A program made the translations under genes and the position numbers. The notes below the pieces were generated by a model that was not told where the DNA came from, made no database searches, and saw nothing but the letters and a program-made list of their open reading frames with translations. DNA of 64,000 nt from an uncultured Prevotellaceae bacterium (GTDB lineage Bacteria > Bacteroidota > Bacteroidia > Bacteroidales > Muribaculaceae), in NCBI GenBank assembly GCA_947165485.1, contig CAMVAP010000004.1, forward strand, positions 1 through 64,000. Reading direction: 5' to 3'. Below are positions 48,264 to 57,322 of this stretch, one piece after another. Numbering within the stretch: position 1 is the first letter of the stretch; the number at the start of each line of letters is the position of its first letter.

Positions 48264-49025
48264 ATGATTGATATGCTGATGAATAATAACCCTTTCTCGC
48301 TACAGGAAAAGACCATTCTGGTGACTGGCGCATCGTCGGGCATTGGGCAGGCGACGGCTAACGCATGTGCGGCAATGGGCGCTCGTGTCATCATCACGGG
48401 ACGTTCTCAAGAGCGTTTACTGGTTACCCGTGACTTGTTGGGCTCCCAGTGCGAAGCCATGATTCCAGCCGACTTGACACTTGAAGAGGATGTCAAGAAC
48501 CTGGTCAAGGCTTTACCAGCACTCGATGGTGCTGTGTTGTGTGCCGGCAATTCCACGACGTTGCCGTTGCAGTTTGGCACACGTGAGAAGTTTGACGAGA
48601 TGTTTGACATCAATTTCTTTGCTCCTGTCGAGTTGATGCGGCTGATGTACAAGAAGAAAGTGTTGCAGAAGGGGGCTTCGGTTGTCCTGATTGCCTCGAT
48701 CGGTGGCACGCACAGCTTCATGCCAGGCAACGGCGTGTATGGTGCGTCCAAGGCCGCTCTCAACTCAGTGATGAAGTATGCTGCACGCGAGTATGCCTCT
48801 CGCAAGGTGCGTGTCAACAGCATCTGCCCCGGTATGGTGGATACACCGCTCATTCATCGTGGCACGATCACCGAGGAGCAGCTTGCCGAGGATGCCAAAC
48901 GTTATCCGCTGGGGCGCTATGGCCGTCCCGAGGACATTGCCAACGGTGCCGTTTATCTCCTGAGCGATGCTTCCAGCTGGCTGACTGGGCATGATTTGGT
49001 CATTGATGGTGGCTTTTCGATATAG
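48264..49025 (+). CDS. SDR family oxidoreductase (FabG-like)
   Basis: KTILVTGASSGIGQATANACAAMGARVIITGRS; YGASKAALNS; ICPGMVDTP. Confidence 0.92.
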   Translation: MIDMLMNNNPFSLQEKTILVTGASSGIGQATANACAAMGARVIITGRSQERLLVTRDLLGSQCEAMIPADLTLEEDVKNLVKALPALDGAVLCAGNSTTLPLQFGTREKFDEMFDINFFAPVELMRLMYKKKVLQKGASVVLIASIGGTHSFMPGNGVYGASKAALNSVMKYAAREYASRKVRVNSICPGMVDTPLIHRGTITEEQLAEDAKRYPLGRYGRPEDIANGAVYLLSDASSWLTGHDLVIDGGFSI

Positions 49026-49040
49026 ATTTTCGGCTTTTTC

Positions 49041-49071
49041 TTTGTTATTTTAAAAAAAGTGCGTACATTTG
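49041..49071 (+). promoter_or_regulatory. Bacteroidetes promoter upstream of first ACP
   Basis: TTTG (49041-49044) - 19 nt - TACATTTG (49064-49071). Confidence 0.65.
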
Positions 49072-49141
49072 TCCGCTTTTTTCAGTAATAGAGAGCAAGG
49101 CACTATATTTTGGAATTGCAATAACACCTCAAGGACAATAT

Positions 49142-49381
49142 ATGAATATTAAGGAATTTATTGATAATTTTGCTGATCAGTTTGACGATACAGATCGAGC
49201 AGTATTTACCAGTGAAACAAAATTCAAGCAACTCGACGAGTGGTCATCGTTGACCGCTTTATCCATTATAGCCATGGTCGATGACGAGTATGATGTCATC
49301 ATCAAGGGTAACGATATCATTAATTCAGAGACCATTCAGGATTTATTTGAAGTTGTTAAGAATCTGAGCGATAACGCTTAA
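49142..49381 (+). CDS. Acyl carrier protein (ACP-A, WSSL variant)
   Basis: 79 aa; LDEWSSLTALSIIAMVDDEYDV. Confidence 0.8.
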   Translation: MNIKEFIDNFADQFDDTDRAVFTSETKFKQLDEWSSLTALSIIAMVDDEYDVIIKGNDIINSETIQDLFEVVKNLSDNA

Positions 49382-49408
49382 GGTCTCCGATATAACCAGA
49401 CATCTTTT

Positions 49409-49642
49409 ATGATAGAATCGCGGGTAAAAGAAATCATCGCCCGAGTGCTCAATGTGGATGTTGACAGGGTGACCTGCCAGCTTTCATCTGGCGATATTCC
49501 CGAGTGGGATTCTGTGGGCAATCTTGCGATTATCAGTACAATAGAACAAGAGCTGGAGGTTGAATTCCCGCTTGAAGACCTTTTTGACTTGACGTCGGTT
49601 CAATCTTTGATCGACGAGGTCACTCGACTCACCAATGTTTGA
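49409..49642 (+). CDS. Acyl carrier protein (ACP-B)
   Basis: 77 aa; IPEWDSVGNLAIISTIEQELEVEF. Confidence 0.85.
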   Translation: MIESRVKEIIARVLNVDVDRVTCQLSSGDIPEWDSVGNLAIISTIEQELEVEFPLEDLFDLTSVQSLIDEVTRLTNV

Positions 49643-51104
49643 TGCTACCCACAGCCCTGTGCTGTGCGCAATCACTAGACATGCCACCGTTACCCCCGAT
49701 AAGGTCGCACTTATCGAGGGGCAGAACCGCATCACTTACGGTCAACTCGTGACCAATATCGAGGCTGCGGCCCGTTTCCTGCACTCGATTAACGTCACCA
49801 CGGGCGATTACATCGTGCTGGCGGCACGCAAGGAGGTGGAATTTGTTTACCTCTATCTTGCCGCCCATTTATTGGGGGGTGTCAATGTGGTGATCGACCC
49901 CGCTTCACCACAGGACCGCCTGGACTATATCCTGGGCATTGTCAAGCCTGTGGCTCTGTTCGGCATTGATGATAATGTTGGCGCTACTCATTGCATTGCC
50001 TATAATGACATTGACTTGAGTGACAGGGTGGGGAAGAATATCGATTTACCCCAGATCGATGCCACCAGTGTCGCCGATGTGATGTTCACGACAGGCACAA
50101 CAGGTGTGCCCAAGGGGGTGTGCCTCTCTCATGCCAATATAGCAGGGTCGGCAATCAATATCAATGCCTTTATCGGCACCCATGACGACGATGTCGAGGC
50201 GCTGGGCTTGCCCTTGAGCCATTCATTCGGGCTGGGCCGTCTGCGTTGCATTCTCATGGCCGGGGGAACGATTGTTCTGGTGGGCAACTTTGCCAACCTC
50301 AAGACTTTTTTCACCGTGATGGAGCAGGAGCATGTGACGGGTTTTGGAATGGTGCCCGCGGTGTGGCAGTACATCAAGCGCCTGAGTGGCACGCGCATTG
50401 GCAAGTTTGCCCACCAGTTGCGTTACATCGAGGTGGGCAGTGCGGCCTTGCCCATCCAGGACAAGCGTCTGCTCATGGAATTGTTCCCCACGACACGCCT
50501 GTGTGTCCATTATGGCTTGACCGAGGCTTCTCGGGCAATATTCACCGAGTTGCACTCCGATGCAAGCCGACTGGAATCGATTGGCCGTCCAGTGTCTTCT
50601 CTGGTCGATGTCAGCATCCTGGACGAGCATGGCAATCAACTGCCTGACGGACAAGAGGGAGAACTATGCGTGAAAGGTAACATGGTAACGCGGTCTTACT
50701 ACTTACAACAAGACAATCAGGAGGCTTTCTTCGGTGAATGGTTCCGTACCGGCGATTGGGGACACCGCGATAGTGATGGCTATTTTTATCTCACGGGTCG
50801 CAAGAAGGAACTCATCAATGTGGGCGGCGAGAAGGTCAGTCCCGCAACCATCGAGGATGCGATACGTTCCCTGGGCATAGACGATTGTGCCTGTGTAGCC
50901 ATCCCCGATCCTAAAGGTGTCCTGGGCGAGGTGCCCAAGGCTTTCCTGGTCAAGAATGCTGGTGACAGGCCCGCAATCGAGGAATTGCAGCGTCAACTGG
51001 CCCAACGCTTGCCCGCTCATGAGATTCCGGTCCAGTGGGAATGGATCGACCAGATACCACGATCGGCTTCGGGCAAAATACAACGACTTAAATTGAAACA
51101 CTAG
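49635..51104 (+). CDS. Acyl-CoA synthetase/AMP-dependent acid-ACP ligase
   Basis: VMFTTGTTGVPKGVCLSH; YGLTEASR; RTGDWGHRDSDGYFYLTGRKKELINVGGEKVSP; IPRSASGKIQR. Confidence 0.92.
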   Translation: MFDATHSPVLCAITRHATVTPDKVALIEGQNRITYGQLVTNIEAAARFLHSINVTTGDYIVLAARKEVEFVYLYLAAHLLGGVNVVIDPASPQDRLDYILGIVKPVALFGIDDNVGATHCIAYNDIDLSDRVGKNIDLPQIDATSVADVMFTTGTTGVPKGVCLSHANIAGSAININAFIGTHDDDVEALGLPLSHSFGLGRLRCILMAGGTIVLVGNFANLKTFFTVMEQEHVTGFGMVPAVWQYIKRLSGTRIGKFAHQLRYIEVGSAALPIQDKRLLMELFPTTRLCVHYGLTEASRAIFTELHSDASRLESIGRPVSSLVDVSILDEHGNQLPDGQEGELCVKGNMVTRSYYLQQDNQEAFFGEWFRTGDWGHRDSDGYFYLTGRKKELINVGGEKVSPATIEDAIRSLGIDDCACVAIPDPKGVLGEVPKAFLVKNAGDRPAIEELQRQLAQRLPAHEIPVQWEWIDQIPRSASGKIQRLKLKH

Positions 51105-51108
51105 ATAT

Positions 51109-52170
51109 ATGTCACAGTTAACAATCAATAATGTGCGCATTGCGGGCATGAGTGCCTGTGTACCGGCAACCGTAGAGGATAACCTGATGCTTCCCATCTA
51201 CAAGGATCAGAACGAGGCGCTCAAGGTCATCGCCTCAACCGGAATTGAGCGTCATCACAAGGTAGAGCCTGGCACGACTGCATCCGACCTCACTGTCAAG
51301 GCGGTCGAGGGCTTGCTGGTTAAGATGAATTGGGAACCCCAAGACATTGATTGCTTTGCCTATGTCTGCACCTCCCGAGACTATATCGCACCACAAACGG
51401 CTTGCGTCCTCCAGGACCGTCTGCACTTGCGCAGCGATTGTTGCGTCTTTGATTTGCCCTTCGGTTGCTCGGGGTGGGTCTATGGCATGAGCATCGTCGG
51501 CTCGATGATGTCCCATGGCACGTTCAAGCGGGCGATACTTGTTGCCGCCGAGACCAATACCCTCAACCGCAACCAGCGTGACACGACGGTGCGCCCTCTG
51601 TTTGGTGATGCTGCTACGGCTACCGCGCTGGAGTTTGATCCCGAGCACTCGCGCCCCATGCATTTCATGTATGGTGTCGATGGCAGTGGTTTTGAGGCGG
51701 TATGGGCTCCCTATGGAGGAATGCGTAACCCCGTTACCCATGAGGCGCTTGAGGAGAAAGAAGTGTCTCCTGGCGTCTTCAGGCGTGGCATCGACATGGT
51801 TGTTAACGGCATGGATGTTTTCGGTTTTGCCATCAAGCAGCCCCCGCGTTCACTCAAGGAACTGATCGAGACGTTCAATATCGATGTCAACACGGTGGAC
51901 CTCTTGTTGCTGCATCAGGCCAACAAGTTTATTGACGAGAAGATCCGCAAGGCGATAAAGATTCCGCCCGAGAAGACCCCCTATTGCCTGGAGGAGTACG
52001 GCAATGTCACCAGCGCGTCTATTCCCTTGACCATGGTGACGCGTTGCAGCCAGCAGCTCACGGGAGAGGAACAGCACTGTGTGGCCTGTGGATTTGGTGT
52101 GGGACTGGCCTGGGCCAGCATGGAGTTTTATGCCGGCCACGTCATGATTCAAGATATCATCACCTATTAA
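51109..52170 (+). CDS. 3-oxoacyl-ACP synthase III family protein (KAS III-1)
   Basis: FDLPFGCSGWVYGMSIVG (Cys), LLLLHQANKFIDEKI (His), YGNVTSASIPLT (Asn). Confidence 0.9.
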   Translation: MSQLTINNVRIAGMSACVPATVEDNLMLPIYKDQNEALKVIASTGIERHHKVEPGTTASDLTVKAVEGLLVKMNWEPQDIDCFAYVCTSRDYIAPQTACVLQDRLHLRSDCCVFDLPFGCSGWVYGMSIVGSMMSHGTFKRAILVAAETNTLNRNQRDTTVRPLFGDAATATALEFDPEHSRPMHFMYGVDGSGFEAVWAPYGGMRNPVTHEALEEKEVSPGVFRRGIDMVVNGMDVFGFAIKQPPRSLKELIETFNIDVNTVDLLLLHQANKFIDEKIRKAIKIPPEKTPYCLEEYGNVTSASIPLTMVTRCSQQLTGEEQHCVACGFGVGLAWASMEFYAGHVMIQDIITY

Positions 52171-52188
52171 ACTCTTGCTTTCACAGCA

Positions 52189-53295
52189 ATGGCACAACTT
52201 AAGTATTTTAATTCCAACAAAGAATACTTCTGGGGCGACTGGTACTTCAAGTCCCATGTCATGCCCGAAGAATTCAACTACAAGGCTCACAAGAAAGAGC
52301 TCTCACGCTATTATGAGCAGCGTGGCTTCAAGGTGTCAATGATGTTTGATGACTACTTCTCATCGCTCAATGGCATCCACAGCGATCGTTACCTGTCGAT
52401 GGACGTGTATTACTTTTATGTGATTCCGTCACTCAACCGTCACGATTTCAAGGATGCCTATCTTGACAAGAATATCTACAGCGAGTTGTTCCCCATGGTG
52501 AAACAGCCGCTCGCCATTGTTAAGAACATTCATGGTCATTTCTACCGTGATGGTGAGGAAATCACTGCCCACCAGGCAGTGGATGCTGTTCTCCAGTATC
52601 GTGGCCACATGATAATCAAACCCACGGTCGAGACTTGTAATGGTGAAGGGGTGGAACAGCTTGTCAATCCCGATGCCGCCCGCATTCAAGCGCTGTTCCA
52701 GCGCTATGGTATCAATTTCACCATTCAGGAAAAGGTGATCCAGCATCCCGACTTGCAGCGGGTGAATCCCACCTCGCTCAACTCGATGCGTCTATATACT
52801 TATCGTCGCAACAATGGTTCTTACGAGTTTCTTTACCCCTATGCCCACCTGCGTTTCGGTGGCAAGGGGGCCATCAAGGATAATGTGTCACAGGGTGGTG
52901 GCACTTGCTTGATCGACAAGAATGGCCTGGTCGATGACCGGGTATTCCGATTCAAGAACATGAGCGTGTCCTCACTCAAGGAGGAGACGGGCGTTGAGCA
53001 TCTGGTGGTACCCAATTATGATGGGGTGATACGTACGCTGCTCAAGATGCATCGTCGCTTGCCCTATTTTGACTTTGTGGGTTGGGATGTGACTGTTTTG
53101 CCTGACGGCGAACCGTTGTTCATCGAGTTTAATCTGGTTCCCAGTGTAGAAGGGCCACAGATGATGGCAGGTCCCATGTTTGGTGACTACCTGGACGAGG
53201 TCATCGATCGGGCGCGCCAAGTGGAATCCGTTCGTGTACAGACGTCTAAGAAGACCTTTGGCAAGGGGATGCCGTTCTATCTCTATGCCCAATAA
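52189..53295 (+). CDS. ATP-grasp protein (sugar-transfer-associated type)
   Basis: MIIKPTVETCNGEGV; FGGKGAIKDNVSQGGGTCLID; FDFVGWDVTVLPDGEPLFIEFNLVPSVEGPQ. Confidence 0.82.
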   Translation: MAQLKYFNSNKEYFWGDWYFKSHVMPEEFNYKAHKKELSRYYEQRGFKVSMMFDDYFSSLNGIHSDRYLSMDVYYFYVIPSLNRHDFKDAYLDKNIYSELFPMVKQPLAIVKNIHGHFYRDGEEITAHQAVDAVLQYRGHMIIKPTVETCNGEGVEQLVNPDAARIQALFQRYGINFTIQEKVIQHPDLQRVNPTSLNSMRLYTYRRNNGSYEFLYPYAHLRFGGKGAIKDNVSQGGGTCLIDKNGLVDDRVFRFKNMSVSSLKEETGVEHLVVPNYDGVIRTLLKMHRRLPYFDFVGWDVTVLPDGEPLFIEFNLVPSVEGPQMMAGPMFGDYLDEVIDRARQVESVRVQTSKKTFGKGMPFYLYAQ

Positions 53296-53315
53296 AAAAT
53301 GATGGAGGATAAAAA

Positions 53316-53945
53316 ATGACTCAAGCTGCCATTTATCAGATTGCTGACGAGAATAAGATGCGCATCCATCAGGTAGTCAATTCCATCTTCAACTCATGCA
53401 CCTATGTCTTGACAAGGGGGCATGAAACCTGGCTGGTGGATTGTGGTGATGTGGATCGCATTCTGCCTCACATCGAGGGCACATTGCGTGGGGTCCTGCT
53501 CACACATTCCCATTTTGACCACATCTATGGCCTCAATCATCTGTTGACTTTGTTCCCGGGTATTGCTATTGTGACCAACGAGTCGGGACGTGAAGGGCTG
53601 CTCAGTGATAAGCTGAATTTCTCGAGGTATCATGAGGAGCCTTTCATCCTGGATTCTCCCCGCAATGTTATGGTTGTGGACAATGGCGCAATCATCCCGT
53701 TATTCAAGGATATAGAGGCGACTGCTGTCTACACTCCGGGACATTGCCCTTCGTGTGTGACATGGATTGTAGAGGATGCGATTTTCACGGGTGACAGCTA
53801 CATCCCCGGTGTGAAGACAGTCGCTAGCCTCCCGCATTCCGACAAGGCTCTGGCTGCCCAGAGCGAGGAACTTATTAAGCGGCTGGCAGAGCAACGGCGC
53901 ATCTTCTCAGGCCATGCACCTCAATCAAGGACTATAATACTATAA
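53316..53945 (+). CDS. Metallo-beta-lactamase-fold hydrolase
   Basis: LLTHSHFDHIYGLNHLL; YTPGHCPSCVTWIVEDAIFTGDSYI; FSGHAP. Confidence 0.88.
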   Translation: MTQAAIYQIADENKMRIHQVVNSIFNSCTYVLTRGHETWLVDCGDVDRILPHIEGTLRGVLLTHSHFDHIYGLNHLLTLFPGIAIVTNESGREGLLSDKLNFSRYHEEPFILDSPRNVMVVDNGAIIPLFKDIEATAVYTPGHCPSCVTWIVEDAIFTGDSYIPGVKTVASLPHSDKALAAQSEELIKRLAEQRRIFSGHAPQSRTIIL

Positions 53946-53955
53946 AAAAAAGAAT

Positions 53956-55095
53956 ATGGCTAATAATAAAATTTTACTCTGTCTTGCCCACATGAGCGGA
54001 CAAGAAATGAAATACATTCAAGAGGCTTTTGACACCAACTGGGTGGTACCCCTTGGGCCTAATGTGAATGCCTTTGAACAGGATCTGGAACAGTTGTGTG
54101 GACAGGACAAGCGTGTGGTTGCGCTTAGCTCAGGTACAGCTGCCATACATCTGGCGCTTGTCAATCTGGGTGTGGGGCGTGACGACGAGGTGATATGCCA
54201 GTCGATGACGTTCTCGGCCAGTGCCAATCCCATTGTTTATCAAGGGGCAACACCTGTGTTTGTCGATAGTGAGCGCGGCACGTGGAATATGGATCCGGCT
54301 CTGCTTGAGGAGGCCATCAAGGACCGCATAGCCAAGACCGGACGCAAGCCCAAAGCCATCATCCCAGTCTATCTCTACGGTATGCCCGGCATGATTGATG
54401 AGATTATGGAGATTGCCCGTCGCTATGAGATCCCCGTCATCGAGGACTCAGCCGAGGCCTTCGGCTCACGCTACCGTGGTCAGTTGTGTGGTACCTTTGG
54501 CGATTATGGCATCATGAGCTTCAATGGCAACAAGATGATAACCACCAGCGGTGGTGGTGCGCTCATCTGCCCCGATGACGCTGCCAAGAAAAAGACCATG
54601 TTCTATGCCACACAGTCAAGAGAACCGGTACCTTATTACTTGCACAAGGAGATCGGTTACAACTATCGCATGAGCAACATCTGTGCTGGCATCGGACGTG
54701 GACAGATGACCGTCCTTGATGAGCATCTGGCCCATCACAAGCACCTGTGCAATAGGTATATAGAATTGCTTAGTGACATCGATGGCATTGCAGTTCACAC
54801 CAATCTGGATGAGCGTTCTGATAGCAACTACTGGCTCAACACCATTCTGATAGATCCGGTCAAGACCGGCACCGATTATGATACCGTCCGCCTGCATCTA
54901 GAGGCTTGCAATATTGAGTCGCGTCCCTTGTGGAAACCCATGCACACCCAGCCGGTGTTCTCGGGCGCACCCGCCTATGTCAACGGCGTGAGCGAGGAAC
55001 TCTTCTCCATGGGACTGTGCCTGCCTAGCGGACCCTGGGTAAGCGATGAGGATGTGGAACTTGTAGCCCGCGAGATCAAAGCCTGCTGCAAGTGA
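53956..55095 (+). CDS. pglE-like: DegT/DnrJ/EryC1 aminotransferase (PglE-like)
   Basis: HMSGQEMKYIQEAFDTNWVVPLGPNVNAFE; EDSAEAFGSRY; FGDYGIMSFNGNKMITTSGGGAL; SRPLWKPMHTQPVF. Confidence 0.92.
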   Translation: MANNKILLCLAHMSGQEMKYIQEAFDTNWVVPLGPNVNAFEQDLEQLCGQDKRVVALSSGTAAIHLALVNLGVGRDDEVICQSMTFSASANPIVYQGATPVFVDSERGTWNMDPALLEEAIKDRIAKTGRKPKAIIPVYLYGMPGMIDEIMEIARRYEIPVIEDSAEAFGSRYRGQLCGTFGDYGIMSFNGNKMITTSGGGALICPDDAAKKKTMFYATQSREPVPYYLHKEIGYNYRMSNICAGIGRGQMTVLDEHLAHHKHLCNRYIELLSDIDGIAVHTNLDERSDSNYWLNTILIDPVKTGTDYDTVRLHLEACNIESRPLWKPMHTQPVFSGAPAYVNGVSEELFSMGLCLPSGPWVSDEDVELVAREIKACCK

Positions 55096-55133
55096 TATCT
55101 TGTGAATACCAACTTAAAAAAACGATACAGCTT

Positions 55134-55778
55134 ATGAAGAAAATAGCAATTTATGGCGCTGGTGGATTTGGCAAGGAAGTGGCCTGCCTGATTGACCGCA
55201 TCAATGCCGCTGGAGGAGACTGGCACCTGATAGGCTTCTTTGATGACAGCAAGCCCGTTGACACCGTGGTTTCACGATATGGAACGGTGCTCGGTGGCAT
55301 GGATAAGCTCTTGAGGGTCACCGAGCCGCTTGCGGTTGCCATAGCCATCAATGACAATAAGGTTGTTCGCCGCATCCGTGAGGAAATCACGGTTGACAAT
55401 ATCTATTTCCCCAATCTCATCGATCCGTCATTGTTCCTCGTGGACAAGAACACGGTCACGATGGGCGAGGGTAATATCATCCAGAACGACTGCATGATCT
55501 CTTGTGATGTCTCCATCGGCAACTTCAACTTGCTCAACGATCATGTGGTAGTGGGACACGATAACGTCATCGGTGACTTCAACGGCCTCATGCCTGCCGC
55601 ACATCTCTCAGGAGGCATTACCATAGGCGACAACAATCTGCTGGGTGTGGCCAGCGTGGTGCTTCAGGGCATGGTTATCGGCAACGGGGTGACCCTGGGG
55701 GCCAACAGTGTGCTCATGACACAGCCTCGTGACAATGCCACCTATCTGGGCGTGCCGGCCAGGAAATTTGACTATTAA
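55134..55778 (+). CDS. pglD-like: PglD/NeuD-type LbetaH acyltransferase (single domain)
   Basis: MKKIAIYGAGGFGKEVACLIDRINAAGG...HVVVGHDNVIGDFNGLM...GVPARKFDY; paralog of domain 2 of 46985-48229; ORF-track start 55092 overlaps the upstream gene. Confidence 0.88.
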   Translation: MKKIAIYGAGGFGKEVACLIDRINAAGGDWHLIGFFDDSKPVDTVVSRYGTVLGGMDKLLRVTEPLAVAIAINDNKVVRRIREEITVDNIYFPNLIDPSLFLVDKNTVTMGEGNIIQNDCMISCDVSIGNFNLLNDHVVVGHDNVIGDFNGLMPAAHLSGGITIGDNNLLGVASVVLQGMVIGNGVTLGANSVLMTQPRDNATYLGVPARKFDY

Positions 55779-55877
55779 GGGGCATTTTGTGCCCCCAAGT
55801 GGCTTTTAAGCCCACCAAAAGGCATATTTTTGCTGCAAATAATCAGTAGTAGGGGCATGGTTTTAATATTTTTTATA

Positions 55878-55885
55878 TAAATTTG
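55878..55885 (+). promoter_or_regulatory. Bacteroidetes -7 element TAAATTTG upstream of ACP-C
   Basis: TAnnTTTG match 45 bp before ATG 55931; no obvious -33; a GGGGCA/TGCCCC hairpin precedes it (55779-55795). Confidence 0.4.
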
Positions 55886-55930
55886 CACCCCGTGAAAATA
55901 TCTAAGGTATTTTTACGTTATAATAACAGC

Positions 55931-56164
55931 ATGAATTTGGAACGATTCATAGAGAACTTTGCGGATCTGTTTGAAGAAACAGATACTGACACTATACAGG
56001 CTACCACTCGATTCAAGGAATTGAAGGAATGGTCGTCACTCATTGCCTTATCGGTCATCGCTATGGTCGATGAGGAATATGATGTGGAATTCAGGGGTGA
56101 CGATATCCGTAACAGCAATACGGTTGAGGACCTCTACAAGGCTGTTAGCAACAGGGTCGGATGA
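55931..56164 (+). CDS. Acyl carrier protein (ACP-C, WSSL variant)
   Basis: MNLERFIENFADLFEETD...LKEWSSLIALSVIAMVDEEYDVEF; clear paralog of ACP-A. Confidence 0.8.
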   Translation: MNLERFIENFADLFEETDTDTIQATTRFKELKEWSSLIALSVIAMVDEEYDVEFRGDDIRNSNTVEDLYKAVSNRVG

Positions 56165-56269
56165 TAGCATAACTACCGCAACCATGATGACCTGCCACGA
56201 CAACTGATCGTGGCCCGTTTCTTGTGTTTGTTATTTAAACCCTAAACATCTCTCTGCCAGATTTTTATT

Positions 56270-57319
56270 ATGGCTAAATTGACTTTTCATGGTGTGGGAA
56301 TCACGGCAATGAGTGCCTGTGTGCCTCAAGAAGTGGTTTTCAATAAGGATTTGGGATACCTAATTCCCGAGGAGGAAATAGATAAGACTATCAACAATAT
56401 TGGCATCGTTGAGCGTCGCATCGCTGCGCCCGACGTTACAGCAAGTGACCTGTGCTTCAAGGCGGCGCAACGGTTGATGCAGGACAACAATATTGCCCCC
56501 GAGAGCATCGACGTGCTCTTGTTCATGAGCCAAACTCCCGATTACCGCATCCCCGCCACCTCCTGCCTGTTGCAGGATCGACTGGGACTTCCCAAGGAAA
56601 CGATGTGCTTTGACATCTCTTTAGGTTGCTCGGGATACCTTTTCGCATTGAGCACAGCTTTTGCCTATGCGTCGATGGAGGGCATCAATCGCGTGCTTTT
56701 GCTGGACGGTGAGACGTTCTCCAAGATTGTCAACCGCCGCGACAAGGTGGACTGGCCGCTCTATGGCGACGCGGGGACTGCAACACTCATCGAGAAGGGT
56801 GATTTCCCTGCCTCAACTTTTATGCTCTATACCGATGGCAGTGGGGCCGACACGCTCAAGATCCACGCTGGAATGCGCAACCCCATCACGCCCGACTCCT
56901 GTGTGGAGCGGGAGCAGGAGGATGGAAACATCCGCAGCGACCTGGAGGTGTTCATGGATGGGATGGATGTCTTCAACTTTGCCATCAGCAAGGTGCCCAA
57001 GAGCATCAAGCTGATTCTCAAGGAAACCGAGAACACCATCGACGATGTGGACTACCTGGTGTTCCATCAGGCCAACCGCTTCATGATGGACTTCTTTGTC
57101 AAGAAACTGAAAATCTCGCCCGACCGTGTGCCTTATTGCATCGGCAAGTATGGCAACACGAGTAGCGCTTCGGTTCCCTTGACCATCTCTAGTGAACTGA
57201 ATGGTCGTTTGATGGGTGATCACAAGGTGGTGATGAGCGCATTTGGCGCTGGACTGAGTTGGGGCGCTGCCATCATGCAGATGCACAATTGCAACGTCTC
57301 ACCAGTTATAGAGTATTAA
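56270..57319 (+). CDS. 3-oxoacyl-ACP synthase III family protein (KAS III-2)
   Basis: FDISLGCSGYLFAL (Cys), YLVFHQANRFMMDFF (His), YGNTSSASVPLT (Asn). Confidence 0.9.
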   Translation: MAKLTFHGVGITAMSACVPQEVVFNKDLGYLIPEEEIDKTINNIGIVERRIAAPDVTASDLCFKAAQRLMQDNNIAPESIDVLLFMSQTPDYRIPATSCLLQDRLGLPKETMCFDISLGCSGYLFALSTAFAYASMEGINRVLLLDGETFSKIVNRRDKVDWPLYGDAGTATLIEKGDFPASTFMLYTDGSGADTLKIHAGMRNPITPDSCVEREQEDGNIRSDLEVFMDGMDVFNFAISKVPKSIKLILKETENTIDDVDYLVFHQANRFMMDFFVKKLKISPDRVPYCIGKYGNTSSASVPLTISSELNGRLMGDHKVVMSAFGAGLSWGAAIMQMHNCNVSPVIEY

Positions 57320-57322
57320 CGC

